From the NCBI RefSeq assembly GCF_028682175.1, contig NZ_JANHKS010000014.1:57495-121494 (forward strand): a stretch of DNA of 64,000 nucleotides, read 5' to 3'. The position numbers were made by a program, and so were the translations under genes. The notes beneath the pieces are model-generated. The model saw nothing but the letters and a program-made list of their open reading frames with translations. It was not told the origin of the DNA and did no database searches. Each line of letters starts with the position of its first letter. The first letter of the stretch is position 1. Below are positions 1-9,567 of this stretch, in pieces. Origin of the DNA: Pseudomonas putida. GTDB taxonomy: Bacteria; Pseudomonadota; Gammaproteobacteria; Pseudomonadales; Pseudomonadaceae.

Positions 1-450
1 AGCGCCGGTGTGGTCAACGGCGCCGCAGAAATGGCCCTGGCCCGGCGTCAGGTGGAAGCCATGCGCATTCGCAGTTCCAGTCCGACGCAACTGGTGTCGG
101 AACTGTCCGGCGGCAACCAGCAGAAAGTGGTGATCGGCCGCTGGCTGGAGCGCGACTGCCAGGTGATGCTGTTCGACGAGCCCACCCGCGGCATCGACGT
201 GGGCGCCAAATTCGACATCTATGCGCTGCTTGGCGAGCTGACGCGCCAAGGCCGGGCGCTGGTGGTGGTGTCCAGCGACCTGCGCGAGCTGATGCTGATC
301 TGCGATCGCATCGGTGTGCTTTCCGCCGGGCGCCTGATCGACACCTTCGAGCGCGACCACTGGACCCAGGACGAACTTCTTGCCGCTGCCTTTGCCGGCT
401 ATCAAAAACGTGATGCGCTGCTGTCTGAAGCCGCGCCCAGGACTGCCTGA
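1..450 (+). CDS. rbsA: Ribose ABC transporter ATP-binding protein, 3' part
   Basis: This is the C-terminal ~149 codons of a sugar-import ABC ATPase of the RbsA/MglA type; the 5' part lies before the window. The second nucleotide-binding domain is visible: signature LSGGNQQK (near base 103), Walker B VMLFDEPT followed by the D-loop RGIDVG, and a switch region VSSDLREL. The GNQQK variant of the signature is characteristic of monosaccharide importers such as RbsA. The stop codon overlaps the start of rbsC (TGATG), so the two are translationally coupled. It would hydrolyse ATP at the inner membrane to drive ribose uptake through RbsC; specificity is inferred from rbsK, rbsD and rbsR downstream. 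Confidence 0.93.
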   Translation, partial: SAGVVNGAAEMALARRQVEAMRIRSSSPTQLVSELSGGNQQKVVIGRWLERDCQVMLFDEPTRGIDVGAKFDIYALLGELTRQGRALVVVSSDLRELMLICDRIGVLSAGRLIDTFERDHWTQDELLAAAFAGYQKRDALLSEAAPRTA

Positions 451-1445
451 TGAAAACCTCTACCACACAAGCCGCGCTGCCATCGCCAGGCAAGCGCAGC
501 GGCAACTATTTCGGCCTTGGCACCTACCTGGGGCTGGCCGGCGCCCTGCTGGCGATGATCGTGCTGTTCTCGTTGCTCAGCGATCACTTCCTGTCCTATG
601 AGACGTTCAGCACCCTGGCCAACCAGATCCCTGACCTGATGGTGCTGGCGGTGGGCATGACCTTCATCCTGATCATCGGCGGCATCGACCTGTCGGTCGG
701 TTCGGTGCTGGCGCTGGCGGCGTCGGCGGTGAGTGTCGCGATGCTCGGCTGGGGTTGGGGCGTGCTGCCATCGGCGTTGCTGGGCATCGCCTGCGCGACC
801 GCCGCAGGCACGCTGACCGGCTCGATCACCGTGGCCTGGCGCATTCCATCGTTCATCGTGTCCCTGGGCGTGCTGGAAATGGCCCGGGGCGTGGCGTATC
901 AACTGACCGATTCGCGCACCGCGTACATCGGCGACTCCTTCGCCTGGCTGTCCAACCCGTTCGCCTTTGGCATCTCGCCGTCGTTCGTGATTGCGCTGCT
1001 GGTAATCTTCGCGGCGCAAGCGGTGCTCACCCGCACAGTGTTCGGACGCTACCTGATCGGCATCGGCACCAACGAGGAAGCCGTGCGTCTGGCGGGGATC
1101 AATCCCAAGCCCTACAAGATCCTGGTGTTTTCCCTGATGGGATTGTTGGCGGGCATTGCCGCACTGTTCCAGATTTCCCGTCTGGAAGCTGCCGATCCAA
1201 ACGCCGGTTCCGGTCTGGAACTGCAGGTCATCGCCGCCGTGGTGATCGGCGGTACCAGCCTGATGGGGGGGCGCGGTTCGGTCATCAGTACCTTCTTCGG
1301 GGTCCTGATCATCTCGGTGCTGGCGGCGGGGCTTGCGCAGATCGGCGCGACCGAACCCACCAAGCGCATCATCACAGGTGCCGTGATCGTCGTGGCCGTG
1401 ATCCTCGACACCTACCGCAGCCACCGCGCGAAACGGCGGGGCTGA
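450..1445 (+). CDS. rbsC: Ribose ABC transporter permease
   Basis: A 331-residue inner-membrane permease with a polar N-terminus followed by about eight to ten hydrophobic segments. The conserved BPD_transp_2 signature GGIDLSVGSVLALAA is at about residues 72-86, and a GGTSLMGGRGSV segment near residue 270 matches the loop that contacts the ATPase. Length is normal for RbsC. The ATG overlaps the rbsA stop. It forms the ribose channel with RbsA and a periplasmic RbsB presumably encoded upstream of the window. Confidence 0.93.
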   Translation: MKTSTTQAALPSPGKRSGNYFGLGTYLGLAGALLAMIVLFSLLSDHFLSYETFSTLANQIPDLMVLAVGMTFILIIGGIDLSVGSVLALAASAVSVAMLGWGWGVLPSALLGIACATAAGTLTGSITVAWRIPSFIVSLGVLEMARGVAYQLTDSRTAYIGDSFAWLSNPFAFGISPSFVIALLVIFAAQAVLTRTVFGRYLIGIGTNEEAVRLAGINPKPYKILVFSLMGLLAGIAALFQISRLEAADPNAGSGLELQVIAAVVIGGTSLMGGRGSVISTFFGVLIISVLAAGLAQIGATEPTKRIITGAVIVVAVILDTYRSHRAKRRG

Positions 1446-1446
1446 T

Positions 1447-2472
1447 ATGGCCACTATCAAAGACGTTGCGGCACTTGCAGGCATTTCCTACACCACGGTT
1501 TCCCATGTGCTGAACCGCACACGGCCAGTGAGTGACGCCGTGCGCAAGAAAGTGGAGGAGGCCATCACCCAGCTGGACTACGTGCCCAGTGCCGTGGCGC
1601 GCTCGCTGAAGGCCAAGTCCACGGCCACCATCGGCTTGTTGATCCCCAATGGCATCAACCCGTACTTCGCCGAACTTGCCCGCGGCATCGAGGACTACTG
1701 CGAACGCAACGGCTTTTGCGTGATCCTCTGCAATTCCGACGATAACCTGCAAAAACAGCGCAATTACCTGCGCGTGTTGCTGGAAAAACGCGTGGATGGC
1801 CTGATCGTATCCTCGGTGGGCGGCGACGACAGCCTGGTCGAAAGCCTGGCTGCTGTTCGCACCCCGTTGGTGATCGTCGACCGGGACCTGGAAAACATTA
1901 CTGCGGACCTGGTACGGATCGACCACGAACTGGGTGCCTGGCTTGCGACCTCGCACCTGCTGGAACTGGGCCACCAGCATATCGCCTGCATCTGCGGTCC
2001 GGCGCAGACCAGCGTGGCGCGCATGCGTCTGGCCGGGTATCAGCGGGCGATGCGCGAAGCAGGCGTCGAGGTACAGGACAGCTGGGTGGTGGAGAGCGAC
2101 TTCACCGGGCCCAGTGGCTATCAGGCCGCCTGTACATTGCTGGAAACAGATCGCCCCACGGCAATCTTCGCTGCCAACGATATGGTAGGCATCGGTGTGC
2201 TGCGTGCGGCGGCCGAGCGCAATGTAAAAGTGCCGGCCGATCTGTCGGTGGTCGGTTTCGACGACATCCAGATGAGCCAGTTCGTCTACCCCGCGCTCAC
2301 CACCGTGGGGCAGTCGATCCTGCAACTGGGTGAGCGCGCCGCCGAGGTGTTGCTGCGCAGGATCACCACGCGCGGTGAGGCGCCTGATGTGCAACAGTCG
2401 ATCGTCGCACCGAGCATGGTGCTGCGCGAGTCCACGGCGCCACCGCCCAACGCATTCAACGAGTTTCGCTGA
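1447..2472 (+). CDS. rbsR: LacI-family ribose operon repressor
   Basis: A 341-residue regulator that starts one base after the rbsC stop. Residues 2-21 (ATIKDVAALAGISYTTVSHV) are a LacI-type helix-turn-helix, followed by the hinge helix ARSLKAKST and a periplasmic-binding-protein-like effector domain (about 60-330). Its place inside the operon, between transport and kinase genes, supports a RbsR role: binding an operator upstream of rbsB and releasing it on ribose or ribose-phosphate. The operator is outside the window. Placing the regulator inside the operon, and so under its own control, is common in Pseudomonas. Confidence 0.92.
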   Translation: MATIKDVAALAGISYTTVSHVLNRTRPVSDAVRKKVEEAITQLDYVPSAVARSLKAKSTATIGLLIPNGINPYFAELARGIEDYCERNGFCVILCNSDDNLQKQRNYLRVLLEKRVDGLIVSSVGGDDSLVESLAAVRTPLVIVDRDLENITADLVRIDHELGAWLATSHLLELGHQHIACICGPAQTSVARMRLAGYQRAMREAGVEVQDSWVVESDFTGPSGYQAACTLLETDRPTAIFAANDMVGIGVLRAAAERNVKVPADLSVVGFDDIQMSQFVYPALTTVGQSILQLGERAAEVLLRRITTRGEAPDVQQSIVAPSMVLRESTAPPPNAFNEFR

Positions 2473-2505
2473 GCCGGCCGAGGCCGGATTGAAGGTATTG
2501 ACGTC

Positions 2506-3423
2506 ATGCAAGCAAAAGTAGTGATAGTGGGCAGTCTGAACATGGACCTGGTGACCCGGGCGCCGCGCCTGCCGCGCGCCGGAGAAACCCTGGCCGGGCA
2601 ATCCTTCGTGACCGTCCCGGGCGGCAAGGGCGCGAACCAGGCGGTGGCTGCCGCGCGGCTGGGGGCCAGCGTCGCGATGATCGGCTGTGTCGGTGACGAC
2701 GCCTACGGCGAGCAATTGCGCAGTGCGTTGCTGACCGAAGGCATCGATTGCCAGGCGGTGACGACCATTGCGGGTGAGTCCACTGGCGTTGCCTTGATCG
2801 TGGTCGACGATAACAGCCAGAACGCCATCGTCATCGTTGCCGGCGGCAATGGGCATGTAAGCGCCAGCGTGGTGGACGGTTTCGACGCTCTGTTGCAACA
2901 GGCCGAAGTCATCATCTGCCAGCTGGAAGTGCCCGAGAGCACGGTGGGCCACGTGCTCAAGCGCGGTCATGAACTGGGCAAGACCGTCATTCTCAACCCG
3001 GCACCCGCCACAGGCCCATTACCAGAGCAATGGTACGGCTGGGTCGATTACCTGATCCCCAACGAAAGCGAAGCCACGGCGCTCACCGGGTTGCCGGTCG
3101 ATAGCCCGGCCAGTGCCGAAGCCGCCGCGAAAACCCTGCTCGCCTCAGGCGTCGGCAAGGTGGTGGTGACCCTGGGCGAGCAGGGCGCGTTGTTCGCAAG
3201 CCAGGAACGTGTCGAGCATTTCCCTGCGCCCAGGGTCAAGCCGGTGGACACCACTGCAGCGGGCGACACCTTCGTCGGCGGATTTGCGGCGGCACTGGCT
3301 GACGGAAAATCCGAAGCCGAGGCGATCCGTTTCGGACAGATCGCGGCGGCGTTGTCTGTCACCCGTTCGGGCGCCCAGCCGTCCATTCCAACCTTCGCTG
3401 AAGTCCAGGGGTATCAACCATGA
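2506..3423 (+). CDS. rbsK: Ribokinase
   Basis: A 305-residue PfkB-family kinase that converts ribose to ribose-5-phosphate for entry into the pentose phosphate pathway. PfkB signature 1 ([16 protein letters not shown]) lies at about residues 38-53, and signature 2 ([13 protein letters not shown]) begins at residue 248 and carries the catalytic Asp of the AGDTF anion hole. The N-terminus [12 protein letters not shown] is typical of ribokinases. The stop overlaps the rbsD start (ATGA). Confidence 0.95.
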   Translation: MQAKVVIVGSLNMDLVTRAPRLPRAGETLAGQSFVTVPGGKGANQAVAAARLGASVAMIGCVGDDAYGEQLRSALLTEGIDCQAVTTIAGESTGVALIVVDDNSQNAIVIVAGGNGHVSASVVDGFDALLQQAEVIICQLEVPESTVGHVLKRGHELGKTVILNPAPATGPLPEQWYGWVDYLIPNESEATALTGLPVDSPASAEAAAKTLLASGVGKVVVTLGEQGALFASQERVEHFPAPRVKPVDTTAAGDTFVGGFAAALADGKSEAEAIRFGQIAAALSVTRSGAQPSIPTFAEVQGYQP

Positions 3424-3824
3424 AAAAGACGCCGCTGTTGAATATTGCACTGTCGCGGGTCATCGCCTCCCTGGGGCACGGCGATGTGCTGATGATTGTC
3501 GACGCCGGCATGCCGGTGCCACCTGGCGTGGAGCTCATCGACCTGGCCCTGACCCGGGGCGTTCCGGATTTCGTCAGCGTGCTGGATACGGTGCTGGCAG
3601 AAATGCAGGTGGAAAGCCATGTGCTGGCAGAAGAGATTCGTCTCAAGCAGCCTCCGGCGCTGAGCGTTCTGGACAGGCTCAACGCCGAAGGCGGCCTGGG
3701 CGAGCAGCGGGTGGTCAGCCATGATGCGCTCAAGCAGTTGAGCCGCAGCGCCCGCGCCATCGTGCGCACAGGGGAATGCCAGCCCTACACCAACATTGCG
3801 CTGGTCGCAGGTGTGGTCTTCTGA
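3420..3824 (+). CDS. rbsD: D-ribose pyranase
   Basis: A 134-residue protein of the RbsD/FucU mutarotase family that interconverts beta-pyranose and beta-furanose ribose, giving RbsK its substrate. His20 (in SLGHGD) and the C-terminal segment [13 protein letters not shown] match the family active-site elements, and the length is normal. The start overlaps the rbsK stop by 4 bases, so expression is probably coupled. Confidence 0.95.
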   Translation: MKKTPLLNIALSRVIASLGHGDVLMIVDAGMPVPPGVELIDLALTRGVPDFVSVLDTVLAEMQVESHVLAEEIRLKQPPALSVLDRLNAEGGLGEQRVVSHDALKQLSRSARAIVRTGECQPYTNIALVAGVVF

Positions 3825-3865
3825 TTTCGCACTATGTTCCATACCCATGAAACAGGGAGTTTCAC

Positions 3866-4894
3866 ATGCACAAGAATCGTCTTTCATTCCTCGACCTGAT
3901 CCGGAGCATCGCACTGTTGGCCATCTTCTCCGCCACTGCGGCCCAGGCCGCCGAACGCCGTGACCTGATCATCGACACCGACCCGGGCGCCGATGATGTC
4001 GTGGCCCTGCTTCTGGCACTGGCGTCGAAGGATGAGCTCAATGTCCTGGCGATCACCACGGTTGCCGGCAATGTGCGCATCGACAAGACGTCGCGCAATG
4101 CCCGTCTTGCCCGTGAGTGGGCAGGGCGCGAAGAGGTGCCGGTGTACGCCGGAGCAGGGCGGCCACTGGTGCGCCCGCCGATCTACGCCGAGAACATTCA
4201 CGGCAAGGAAGGCTTGCCCGGCGTCGAGGTGCACGAACCCGCCAAGGGCCTGGCCAAGGGTAACGCCGTGCAGTACCTGGTGGAGACCTTGAGCAAGGCT
4301 GCGCCCCACAGCATCACCGTCGCGATGCTCGGGCCGCAGACCAACCTCGCGCTGGCGCTGATCCAGGCGCCGGAAATCACCCAGGGGATCAAGGAAGTGG
4401 TGGTCATGGGTGGTGCGCATTTCAATGGCGGCAACATCACCCCGGTGGCCGAATTCAACCTGTTCGCCGACCCGGATGCGGCCAGGGTGGTGCTCGCCAG
4501 CGGCGTCAAGCTGACCTATGTGCCGCTGGATGTGACCCACAAGATCCTGACCAGCGAGCAGCGCCTCAAACAGATCGAGGCGCTGAACAACAACGCCGGC
4601 AAGCTGGTGGGCAATATTCTCAATGAGTACGTCAAGGCGGACATGGTGCATTACGGGTTGCCAGGCGGCCCGGTACACGATGCCAGCGTGATTGCCTGGC
4701 TGCTCAAGCCCGAACTGTTCACCGGCAGGCAGATCAATGTGGTGATCGACAGCCGCGAAGGGCCGGGCTTTGGCCAGACCGTCGCCGACTGGTATGACAC
4801 CCTGGGCCAGCCCAGGAATGTGTTCTGGATCGAGAATGGCGACGCTCAGGGCTTCTTCGATCTGCTGACCGAGCGCCTGGCACGGCTCAAGTAA
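3866..4894 (+). CDS. Secreted inosine/uridine-preferring nucleoside hydrolase
   Basis: A 342-residue N-ribohydrolase. It has a positively charged, hydrophobic N-terminus ending ATAAQAAE near residue 30, a likely Sec signal peptide, so the enzyme probably acts in the periplasm. The diagnostic calcium/ribose-binding cluster DTDPGADD is at residues 37-44, and VHDA (His271, Asp272) matches the second active-site element. A clear Shine-Dalgarno (AGGGAG) precedes the ATG. It follows rbsD by 41 bases in the same direction; releasing ribose from external nucleosides would feed the rbs pathway, which is inferred from context. Confidence 0.9.
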   Translation: MHKNRLSFLDLIRSIALLAIFSATAAQAAERRDLIIDTDPGADDVVALLLALASKDELNVLAITTVAGNVRIDKTSRNARLAREWAGREEVPVYAGAGRPLVRPPIYAENIHGKEGLPGVEVHEPAKGLAKGNAVQYLVETLSKAAPHSITVAMLGPQTNLALALIQAPEITQGIKEVVVMGGAHFNGGNITPVAEFNLFADPDAARVVLASGVKLTYVPLDVTHKILTSEQRLKQIEALNNNAGKLVGNILNEYVKADMVHYGLPGGPVHDASVIAWLLKPELFTGRQINVVIDSREGPGFGQTVADWYDTLGQPRNVFWIENGDAQGFFDLLTERLARLK

Positions 4895-4901
4895 CCCATG
4901 C

Positions 4902-5099
4902 TCAGGCGTCGCTCAAGGCCTCGCTGGCGTAGCGCAGAAACACCTGGTCCATGAACACCTGGGCGCCGTCGGTGCCCAGTTCCCTGACCAGAAGGTCAAC
5001 TGCGATGATCGCCAACTCCTCGGCGCTGCCGGGGCTGTGGGCGCATTGGCCCTGGGACCATCTGGCCCTGATGTCAGCAACGATGCTTACGCTTGCCAT
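4902..5099 (-). CDS. Small protein of unknown function
   Basis: A 65-residue reading frame convergent with the nucleoside hydrolase gene. An AAGGAC ribosome-binding sequence lies 8 bases before the ATG. The protein is acidic with an amphipathic segment (EELAIIAVDLLVRELG), has no signal peptide, and matches no family I recognise. Codon use looks normal for the genome and the frame fills the gap well, but it may be spurious. Confidence 0.5.
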   Translation of the reverse strand: MASVSIVADIRARWSQGQCAHSPGSAEELAIIAVDLLVRELGTDGAQVFMDQVFLRYASEALSDA

Positions 5100-5433
5100 G
5101 TCTTGACGTCCTTAAAAAACCGATCACGATCCTGGTGTCCGTGCCAGCGCGTCTGGCTGGCAGCGCAGTAAAGCATTTTGCTCAGGACTGCACACTGCTA
5201 CTTAGGCATGAAACGCCGCTCGCGTCAGGCATCGAGCGTGCTTTTGGCGTGGCGGCAGAGGAAGTTACCAAACGTTTTGTGACGATTTGCATGCTTGCGT
5301 CAAACCCGGGCTCGGGCAGACTCCATATCCAGCCAGATCTCCCGATCTGCACGGCTTCGCCGCCTCCCGGGGAAACCAAGCGGGCCGGGTGCTGTCGCAG
5401 AGGTTCTGGTTCACGTAAACACAAGGAGGCTGT
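5100..5433. other. Intergenic stretch without a gene
   Basis: No convincing reading frame. The second half contains short inverted repeats (CAGATC-TCCC-GATCTG near 5332-5347, a GGCTTCGCC hairpin near 5353, and CCCGG/CCGGG segments) just before the ribosome-binding site (AAGGAGG) of the next gene. This could be a structured 5' leader or a small RNA. I recognise no known RNA family. Confidence 0.35.
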
Positions 5434-5757
5434 ATGCCCTGGAAATACGCATCATCGGGTCTGGTTCTGGTAGCGGCACTGCTGGCAGGTTGTAGCACGA
5501 CGTCCGAATCGTCCAAGCCCGCCGAAAGTAGCGCCGCGACCGAATCGGGTCATTCCCGCTGTGATGCCGCCGCTGCACAGTTCGCAGTCGGCAAACCGGC
5601 AACGCCGGCCTTGCTCGAGCAGGCGCGGGTCAAGGCCGGTGCGCAGACCGCACGCGTGCTGGGCCCCAACGACATGATTACCATGGAGTACCGCTCCGAC
5701 CGCCTGAATCTGAACACTGACCAAGCGGCCACGGTCAACCGCGTCAACTGCGGCTGA
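5434..5757 (+). CDS. I78-family peptidase inhibitor lipoprotein
   Basis: A 107-residue protein with a lipobox (LLAGC, Cys20) after a hydrophobic signal, so it is probably an outer-membrane or periplasmic lipoprotein. After a Ser/Thr/Ala-rich linker, the C-terminal ~65 residues carry the I78 pattern: C-DA...G-PATPALLEQAR-KAGA, RVLGPNDMITMEYRSDRLNL and a final N-x-V-N-C. Members of this family are thought to inhibit serine proteases. AAGGAGG precedes the ATG. A bidirectional terminator follows. Confidence 0.83.
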   Translation: MPWKYASSGLVLVAALLAGCSTTSESSKPAESSAATESGHSRCDAAAAQFAVGKPATPALLEQARVKAGAQTARVLGPNDMITMEYRSDRLNLNTDQAATVNRVNCG

Positions 5758-5774
5758 AGCTTTCACGCAGGCAT

Positions 5775-5804
5775 AAAAAAACCCCGTCAGTGACGGGGTT
5801 TTTT
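5775..5804. terminator. Bidirectional intrinsic terminator
   Basis: Stem ACCCCGTCA/TGACGGGGT flanked by an A-run on the left and a T-run on the right, so it can stop transcription from both the lipoprotein gene and the convergent cold-shock gene. Confidence 0.9.
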
Positions 5805-5817
5805 CAGCGCGCTCGGA

Positions 5818-6030
5818 TTACTCCGGGCGAACCTGAGCGGCTTGCATGCCCTTTTGGCCTTTCTCAGCCACGAAGGAGACAGTCTGGCCTTCTTTCAGGC
5901 TTTTGAAACCGTCGGATTCGATAGCCTTGAAGTGTACGAACAGGTCGTCGCCGCCACCCTGTGGAGTGATAAAGCCGAAGCCTTTTTCATCGTTGAACCA
6001 TTTTACGGTGCCGGTTTGGCGATTAGACAT
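5818..6030 (-). CDS. Cold-shock protein (CspA/CapB family)
   Basis: A 70-residue single cold-shock domain that binds single-stranded RNA/DNA and acts as an RNA chaperone. RNP1 (KGFGFI, residues 16-21) and RNP2 (LFVHF, residues 30-34) are intact; the N-terminus [20 protein letters not shown] is that of the Pseudomonas CapB/CspA type. It is monocistronic, with a ~100-base leader typical of cold-shock mRNAs. Confidence 0.95.
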   Translation of the reverse strand: MSNRQTGTVKWFNDEKGFGFITPQGGGDDLFVHFKAIESDGFKSLKEGQTVSFVAEKGQKGMQAAQVRPE

Positions 6031-6236
6031 GGTGTATCTCCAAAAACATAATATTCAGTAGTGCTGTGCTGCTCAGGCCAACTGGGCACACGCGAGGTAT
6101 CATAGTCGAATTGTGTGAAAGCTGGACTTTTTCAGTAAGAACTTTGCGCCAATGACGCAAATAGATACGTCCAAATCATTTGCCAGTGGCCCGATTCAGG
6201 CCTCTTCGACACCCATCAAACTGTCTCGTCAAATGA

Positions 6237-6265
6237 CTGAAGCCCGCGAGTTTGGCGGGCTTCAG
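6237..6265. terminator. GC-rich hairpin, probable terminator
   Basis: An 11-bp perfect stem CTGAAGCCCGC/GCGGGCTTCAG with a short loop, ~65 bases downstream of the leftward gene ending at 6328. It lacks a strong T-run on either side, so efficiency is uncertain. The rest of 6031-6236 is the leader and promoter region of the cold-shock gene. Confidence 0.55.
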
Positions 6266-6327
6266 CGATTGCGTCGAAAATCTTCCGCAGGCTGCGGGCG
6301 ACGCTTTTGTAGAGAAGTGTAAATTTT

Positions 6328-6642
6328 TTATTTTTTGCCCTTCAGGCAGTTTTCGCCCACCGCTTTTTGCAGGCGAGAGGTCATTTCGGTACTCGGAGGC
6401 GTCGTTTTGTCATTCAGCGAAGCAATTTCCTTGTCCGAAAAGTTCTTGTTGATCTGCTGGGCTCCGCACTCGCAATGAGCCTTGACGGCATTGGCGTCCA
6501 TCCCCGGGTTGTTCTGGGTGGCGGCGGCGGTGCACTCGCTCATGTAGCTGGTTTTGGTCTTCGCGTCCATGGCGGCATGAGCGCTGAGCGGAAGAGTCAA
6601 CGCCAATGGTGCGAGGAGGGCGGCAACACGTAGAAGCTTCAT
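6328..6642 (-). CDS. Small secreted protein with conserved cysteines
   Basis: A 104-residue protein with a clear Sec signal peptide (LLAPLALTLPLSAHA, cleavage near residue 23). The mature part contains four cysteines (TAAATQ region, HCECGAQ and a final ENCLKGKK) and would be a small periplasmic protein held by disulphides. The pattern slightly resembles PsiF-like proteins, but I cannot assign it. A good ribosome-binding site (AAGGAA) precedes the ATG. Confidence 0.7.
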   Translation of the reverse strand: MKLLRVAALLAPLALTLPLSAHAAMDAKTKTSYMSECTAAATQNNPGMDANAVKAHCECGAQQINKNFSDKEIASLNDKTTPPSTEMTSRLQKAVGENCLKGKK

Positions 6643-7033
6643 GGTTGATTCCTTTTATCGGTGGGACCTGCGTTGGCGCAAGTCTTTAACGGGCCTCGGT
6701 TTATCTGACGGCAGGGATCGGCTCCAGTTCAGTGCAGGGTGTTTTCCTACGGTATTTACCGAAAAGTTTATTGGTTCATGGCGCTCGCATACCCACCGCA
6801 GAGCCGCTGCGCTGTGCTAGGATGCGCGTCCTGCAGCGCTTTTGCGCCTCGCGGGTCAGGGGTTGCCCGTTGCAATGCCTGCCGATTTCGTACATCCAGT
6901 CACTCTGGTTCGGTCAAACGGTTGGCCTTTGGGCTCCTGCCACTGTGAGGCAGGTACACCACCGAATCGCGTACTGGCTCTATCCCAACCCACGTGACCT
7001 TTGGTAGGGGTCACCACTAGGAGAGGAGGCGCC
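6643..7033 (+). promoter_or_regulatory. thrS promoter and leader region
   Basis: A ~390-base gene-free stretch before thrS. A TAGGAT hexamer at 6818-6823 is a candidate -10 box without a clear -35. A hairpin CCTGCC/GGCAGG (6936-6954) sits ~80 bases before the start codon. Threonyl-tRNA synthetase controls its own mRNA leader in E. coli; whether this hairpin plays that part here is speculation. Short open frames in it look spurious. Confidence 0.4.
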
Positions 7034-8956
7034 ATGCCAACTATTACTCTTCCCGACGGCAGTCAACGTTCTTTCGATCACCCGGTTTCCGTAGCCGAGG
7101 TCGCCGCATCCATTGGTGCAGGCCTGGCCAAGGCCACCGTTGCCGGCAAGGTCAACGGCCAACTGGTTGACGCCAGCGACATCATTGACGCCGACGCGAG
7201 TCTGCAAATCATCACCCCGAAGGACCAGGAAGGCGTCGAGATCATTCGTCACTCCTGCGCGCACCTTGTGGGTCACGCGGTCAAGCAGCTGTACCCGACG
7301 GCGAAAATGGTCATCGGCCCGGTGATCGATGACGGCTTCTATTACGATATCGCCTACGAGCGCCCGTTCACCCCGGATGACCTGGCAGCGATCGAGCAGC
7401 GCATGCAGCAGCTGATCGAAAAGGATTACGACGTCATCAAGAAGGTCACTCCGCGCGCCGAAGTGATCGAAGTGTTCAAGGCCCGTGGCGAAGACTACAA
7501 GCTGCGCCTGGTCGAGGACATGCCGAACGAAAAGGCCATGGGCCTCTACTACCACGAAGAATACGTCGACATGTGCCGCGGTCCGCACGTGCCGAACACC
7601 CGTTTCCTCAAGTCGTTCAAGCTGACCAAGCTGTCCGGCGCCTACTGGCGCGGCGATGCGAAGAACGAACAGCTGCAGCGTGTCTACGGCACTGCCTGGG
7701 CTGACAAGAAGCAACTGGCGGCCTACATCCAGCGTATCGAAGAAGCCGAAAAGCGCGATCACCGCAAGATCGGCAAGCGCCTGGGCCTGTTCCACACCCA
7801 GGAAGAAGCGCCGGGCATGGTGTTCTGGCATCCGAACGGCTGGACCCTGTACCAGGTGCTCGAGCAGTACATGCGCAAGACCCAGCGCGAGAACGGCTAC
7901 CTGGAGATCAAGACTCCGCAGGTGGTCGATCGCTCCCTGTGGGAGAAATCCGGGCACTGGGCCAACTACGCTGAAAACATGTTCACCACCGAGTCGGAAA
8001 GCCGCGACTACGCCATCAAGCCGATGAACTGCCCTTGCCACGTGCAGGTGTTCAACCAGGGCCTGAAGAGCTACCGCGAGCTGCCGATGCGTCTGGCCGA
8101 GTTCGGTGCCTGCCACCGCAACGAGCCATCGGGTGCACTGCACGGCATCATGCGTGTGCGTGCCTTCACCCAGGACGACGCGCACATCTTCTGCACCGAA
8201 GAGCAGATGCAGGCCGAGTCCGCCGCGTTCATCAAGCTGACCATGGACGTCTACGCCGATTTCGGCTTCAAGGACATCGAGATGAAGCTCTCGACCCGTC
8301 CCGAGAAGCGCGTCGGCTCCGATGACCTGTGGGATCGCGCAGAGTCCGCACTGGCGGCCGCACTGGACAGCGCAGGCCTGCCTTACGACCTGCAACCCGG
8401 CGAAGGTGCGTTCTACGGTCCGAAAATCGAATTTTCCCTCAAGGATTGCTTGGGTCGCGTGTGGCAATGCGGTACATTGCAGCTCGATTTCAACCTGCCT
8501 ATCCGTTTGGGCGCCGAATTCGTTTCGGAAGACAACGGGCGCAAGCATCCGGTCATGTTGCACCGTGCGATTCTCGGTTCCTTCGAGCGTTTCATCGGAA
8601 TTCTGATCGAGCACTACGAAGGTGCATTCCCTGCGTGGCTGGCTCCAACTCAGGCAGTGATCATGAATATCACTGATAAACAGGCAGATTTTGCCCTTGA
8701 GGTGGAAAAAACACTGGCTCAAAGCGGGTTTCGTGCCAAGTCCGACTTGAGAAATGAAAAGATCGGCTTTAAAATCCGCGAGCATACGTTGCTCAAGGTT
8801 CCCTATCTCCTCGTCATCGGAGACCGGGAAGTCGAAACGCAAACTGTCGCTGTGCGTACCCGTGAAGGCGCAGACCTCGGCTCGATGCCGGTCGCCCGGT
8901 TCTCGGAGTTCCTTGCACAAGCGGTTTCCCGGCGTGGTCGCCAAGATTCGGAGTAA
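7034..8956 (+). CDS. thrS: Threonine--tRNA ligase
   Basis: A 640-residue class II synthetase. The TGS domain (about 1-61) begins [10 protein letters not shown]; it is followed by the editing domain ([16 protein letters not shown], near residues 73-88), the catalytic core with the zinc-site segment MNCPCHV (about residue 331), [10 protein letters not shown], and MLHRAILGS (motif 3 region), then an anticodon-binding domain. The ATG at 7034 is chosen over an upstream in-frame GTG because GGAGAGGAGG precedes it and the length matches orthologues. It heads the translation gene block; its TAA overlaps the infC start region. Confidence 0.97.
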   Translation: MPTITLPDGSQRSFDHPVSVAEVAASIGAGLAKATVAGKVNGQLVDASDIIDADASLQIITPKDQEGVEIIRHSCAHLVGHAVKQLYPTAKMVIGPVIDDGFYYDIAYERPFTPDDLAAIEQRMQQLIEKDYDVIKKVTPRAEVIEVFKARGEDYKLRLVEDMPNEKAMGLYYHEEYVDMCRGPHVPNTRFLKSFKLTKLSGAYWRGDAKNEQLQRVYGTAWADKKQLAAYIQRIEEAEKRDHRKIGKRLGLFHTQEEAPGMVFWHPNGWTLYQVLEQYMRKTQRENGYLEIKTPQVVDRSLWEKSGHWANYAENMFTTESESRDYAIKPMNCPCHVQVFNQGLKSYRELPMRLAEFGACHRNEPSGALHGIMRVRAFTQDDAHIFCTEEQMQAESAAFIKLTMDVYADFGFKDIEMKLSTRPEKRVGSDDLWDRAESALAAALDSAGLPYDLQPGEGAFYGPKIEFSLKDCLGRVWQCGTLQLDFNLPIRLGAEFVSEDNGRKHPVMLHRAILGSFERFIGILIEHYEGAFPAWLAPTQAVIMNITDKQADFALEVEKTLAQSGFRAKSDLRNEKIGFKIREHTLLKVPYLLVIGDREVETQTVAVRTREGADLGSMPVARFSEFLAQAVSRRGRQDSE

Positions 8957-9507
8957 TTATTATTAAGCGTGAAATGAGACAAGATAAACGAGCTGCACCG
9001 AAAGCCCCGATCAACGAGAATATCTCGGCACGCGAGGTTCGGTTAATTGGCGCAGACGGCGAGCAGATTGGCATCGTCTCGATTGATGAAGCGCTTCGTA
9101 TAGCTGAAGAAGCGAAGTTGGATCTGGTGGAAATCTCCGCAGACGCCCAGCCACCTGTGTGTAAGGTGATGGACTACGGCAAGCACCTCTTCGAGAAGAA
9201 GAAGCAGGCCAACGAAGCGAAGAAGAACCAGAAGCAGATTCAGATTAAAGAAATCAAGTTTCGTCCAGGGACGGAGGAAGGGGATTACCAGGTAAAACTA
9301 CGCAACCTGGTACGTTTCCTGAGTGACGGGGACAGGGCCAAGATTTCCTTGAGATTTCGCGGTCGTGAGATGGCCCACCAGGAGCTGGGGATGGAACTGT
9401 TGAAGCGGGTTGAAGGTGACCTGCTCGAATACGGTTCGGTCGAACAGCATCCTAAGATGGAAGGACGCCAGCTGATCATGGTCATCGCCCCGAAAAGAAA
9501 GAAATAA
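8956..9507 (+). CDS. infC: Translation initiation factor IF-3
   Basis: Encodes IF-3 (N- and C-domains, e.g. [20 protein letters not shown] and KEIKFRPGT), which checks start codons on the 30S subunit. The family is known for AUU starts used for autoregulation. Here three consecutive ATT codons (8956, 8959, 8962) precede AAG-CGT-GAA. I use 8956 because it gives 183 residues, the length I recall for Pseudomonas orthologues. GGAG at 8950-8953 is better spaced for 8959 or 8962. The first in-frame ATG (8974) would also leave a complete fold. It overlaps the thrS stop. Confidence 0.92.
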   Translation: MIIKREMRQDKRAAPKAPINENISAREVRLIGADGEQIGIVSIDEALRIAEEAKLDLVEISADAQPPVCKVMDYGKHLFEKKKQANEAKKNQKQIQIKEIKFRPGTEEGDYQVKLRNLVRFLSDGDRAKISLRFRGREMAHQELGMELLKRVEGDLLEYGSVEQHPKMEGRQLIMVIAPKRKK

Positions 9508-9567
9508 CCCCCAGGGCACGGCAGGCCTTGCGGTTATGTTTATCAACTGAATGCGGAGTATCCGAAC

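Noticed and set aside
402..2970. Long leftward frames opposite rbsC, rbsR and rbsK
   Set aside because: Antisense shadows with His/Gln/Arg-rich sequence and no recognisable domains.
6980..8944. 654-codon open frame antisense to thrS
   Set aside because: It is a shadow of the high-GC thrS codons on the other strand, with no homology-like features and no ribosome-binding site.
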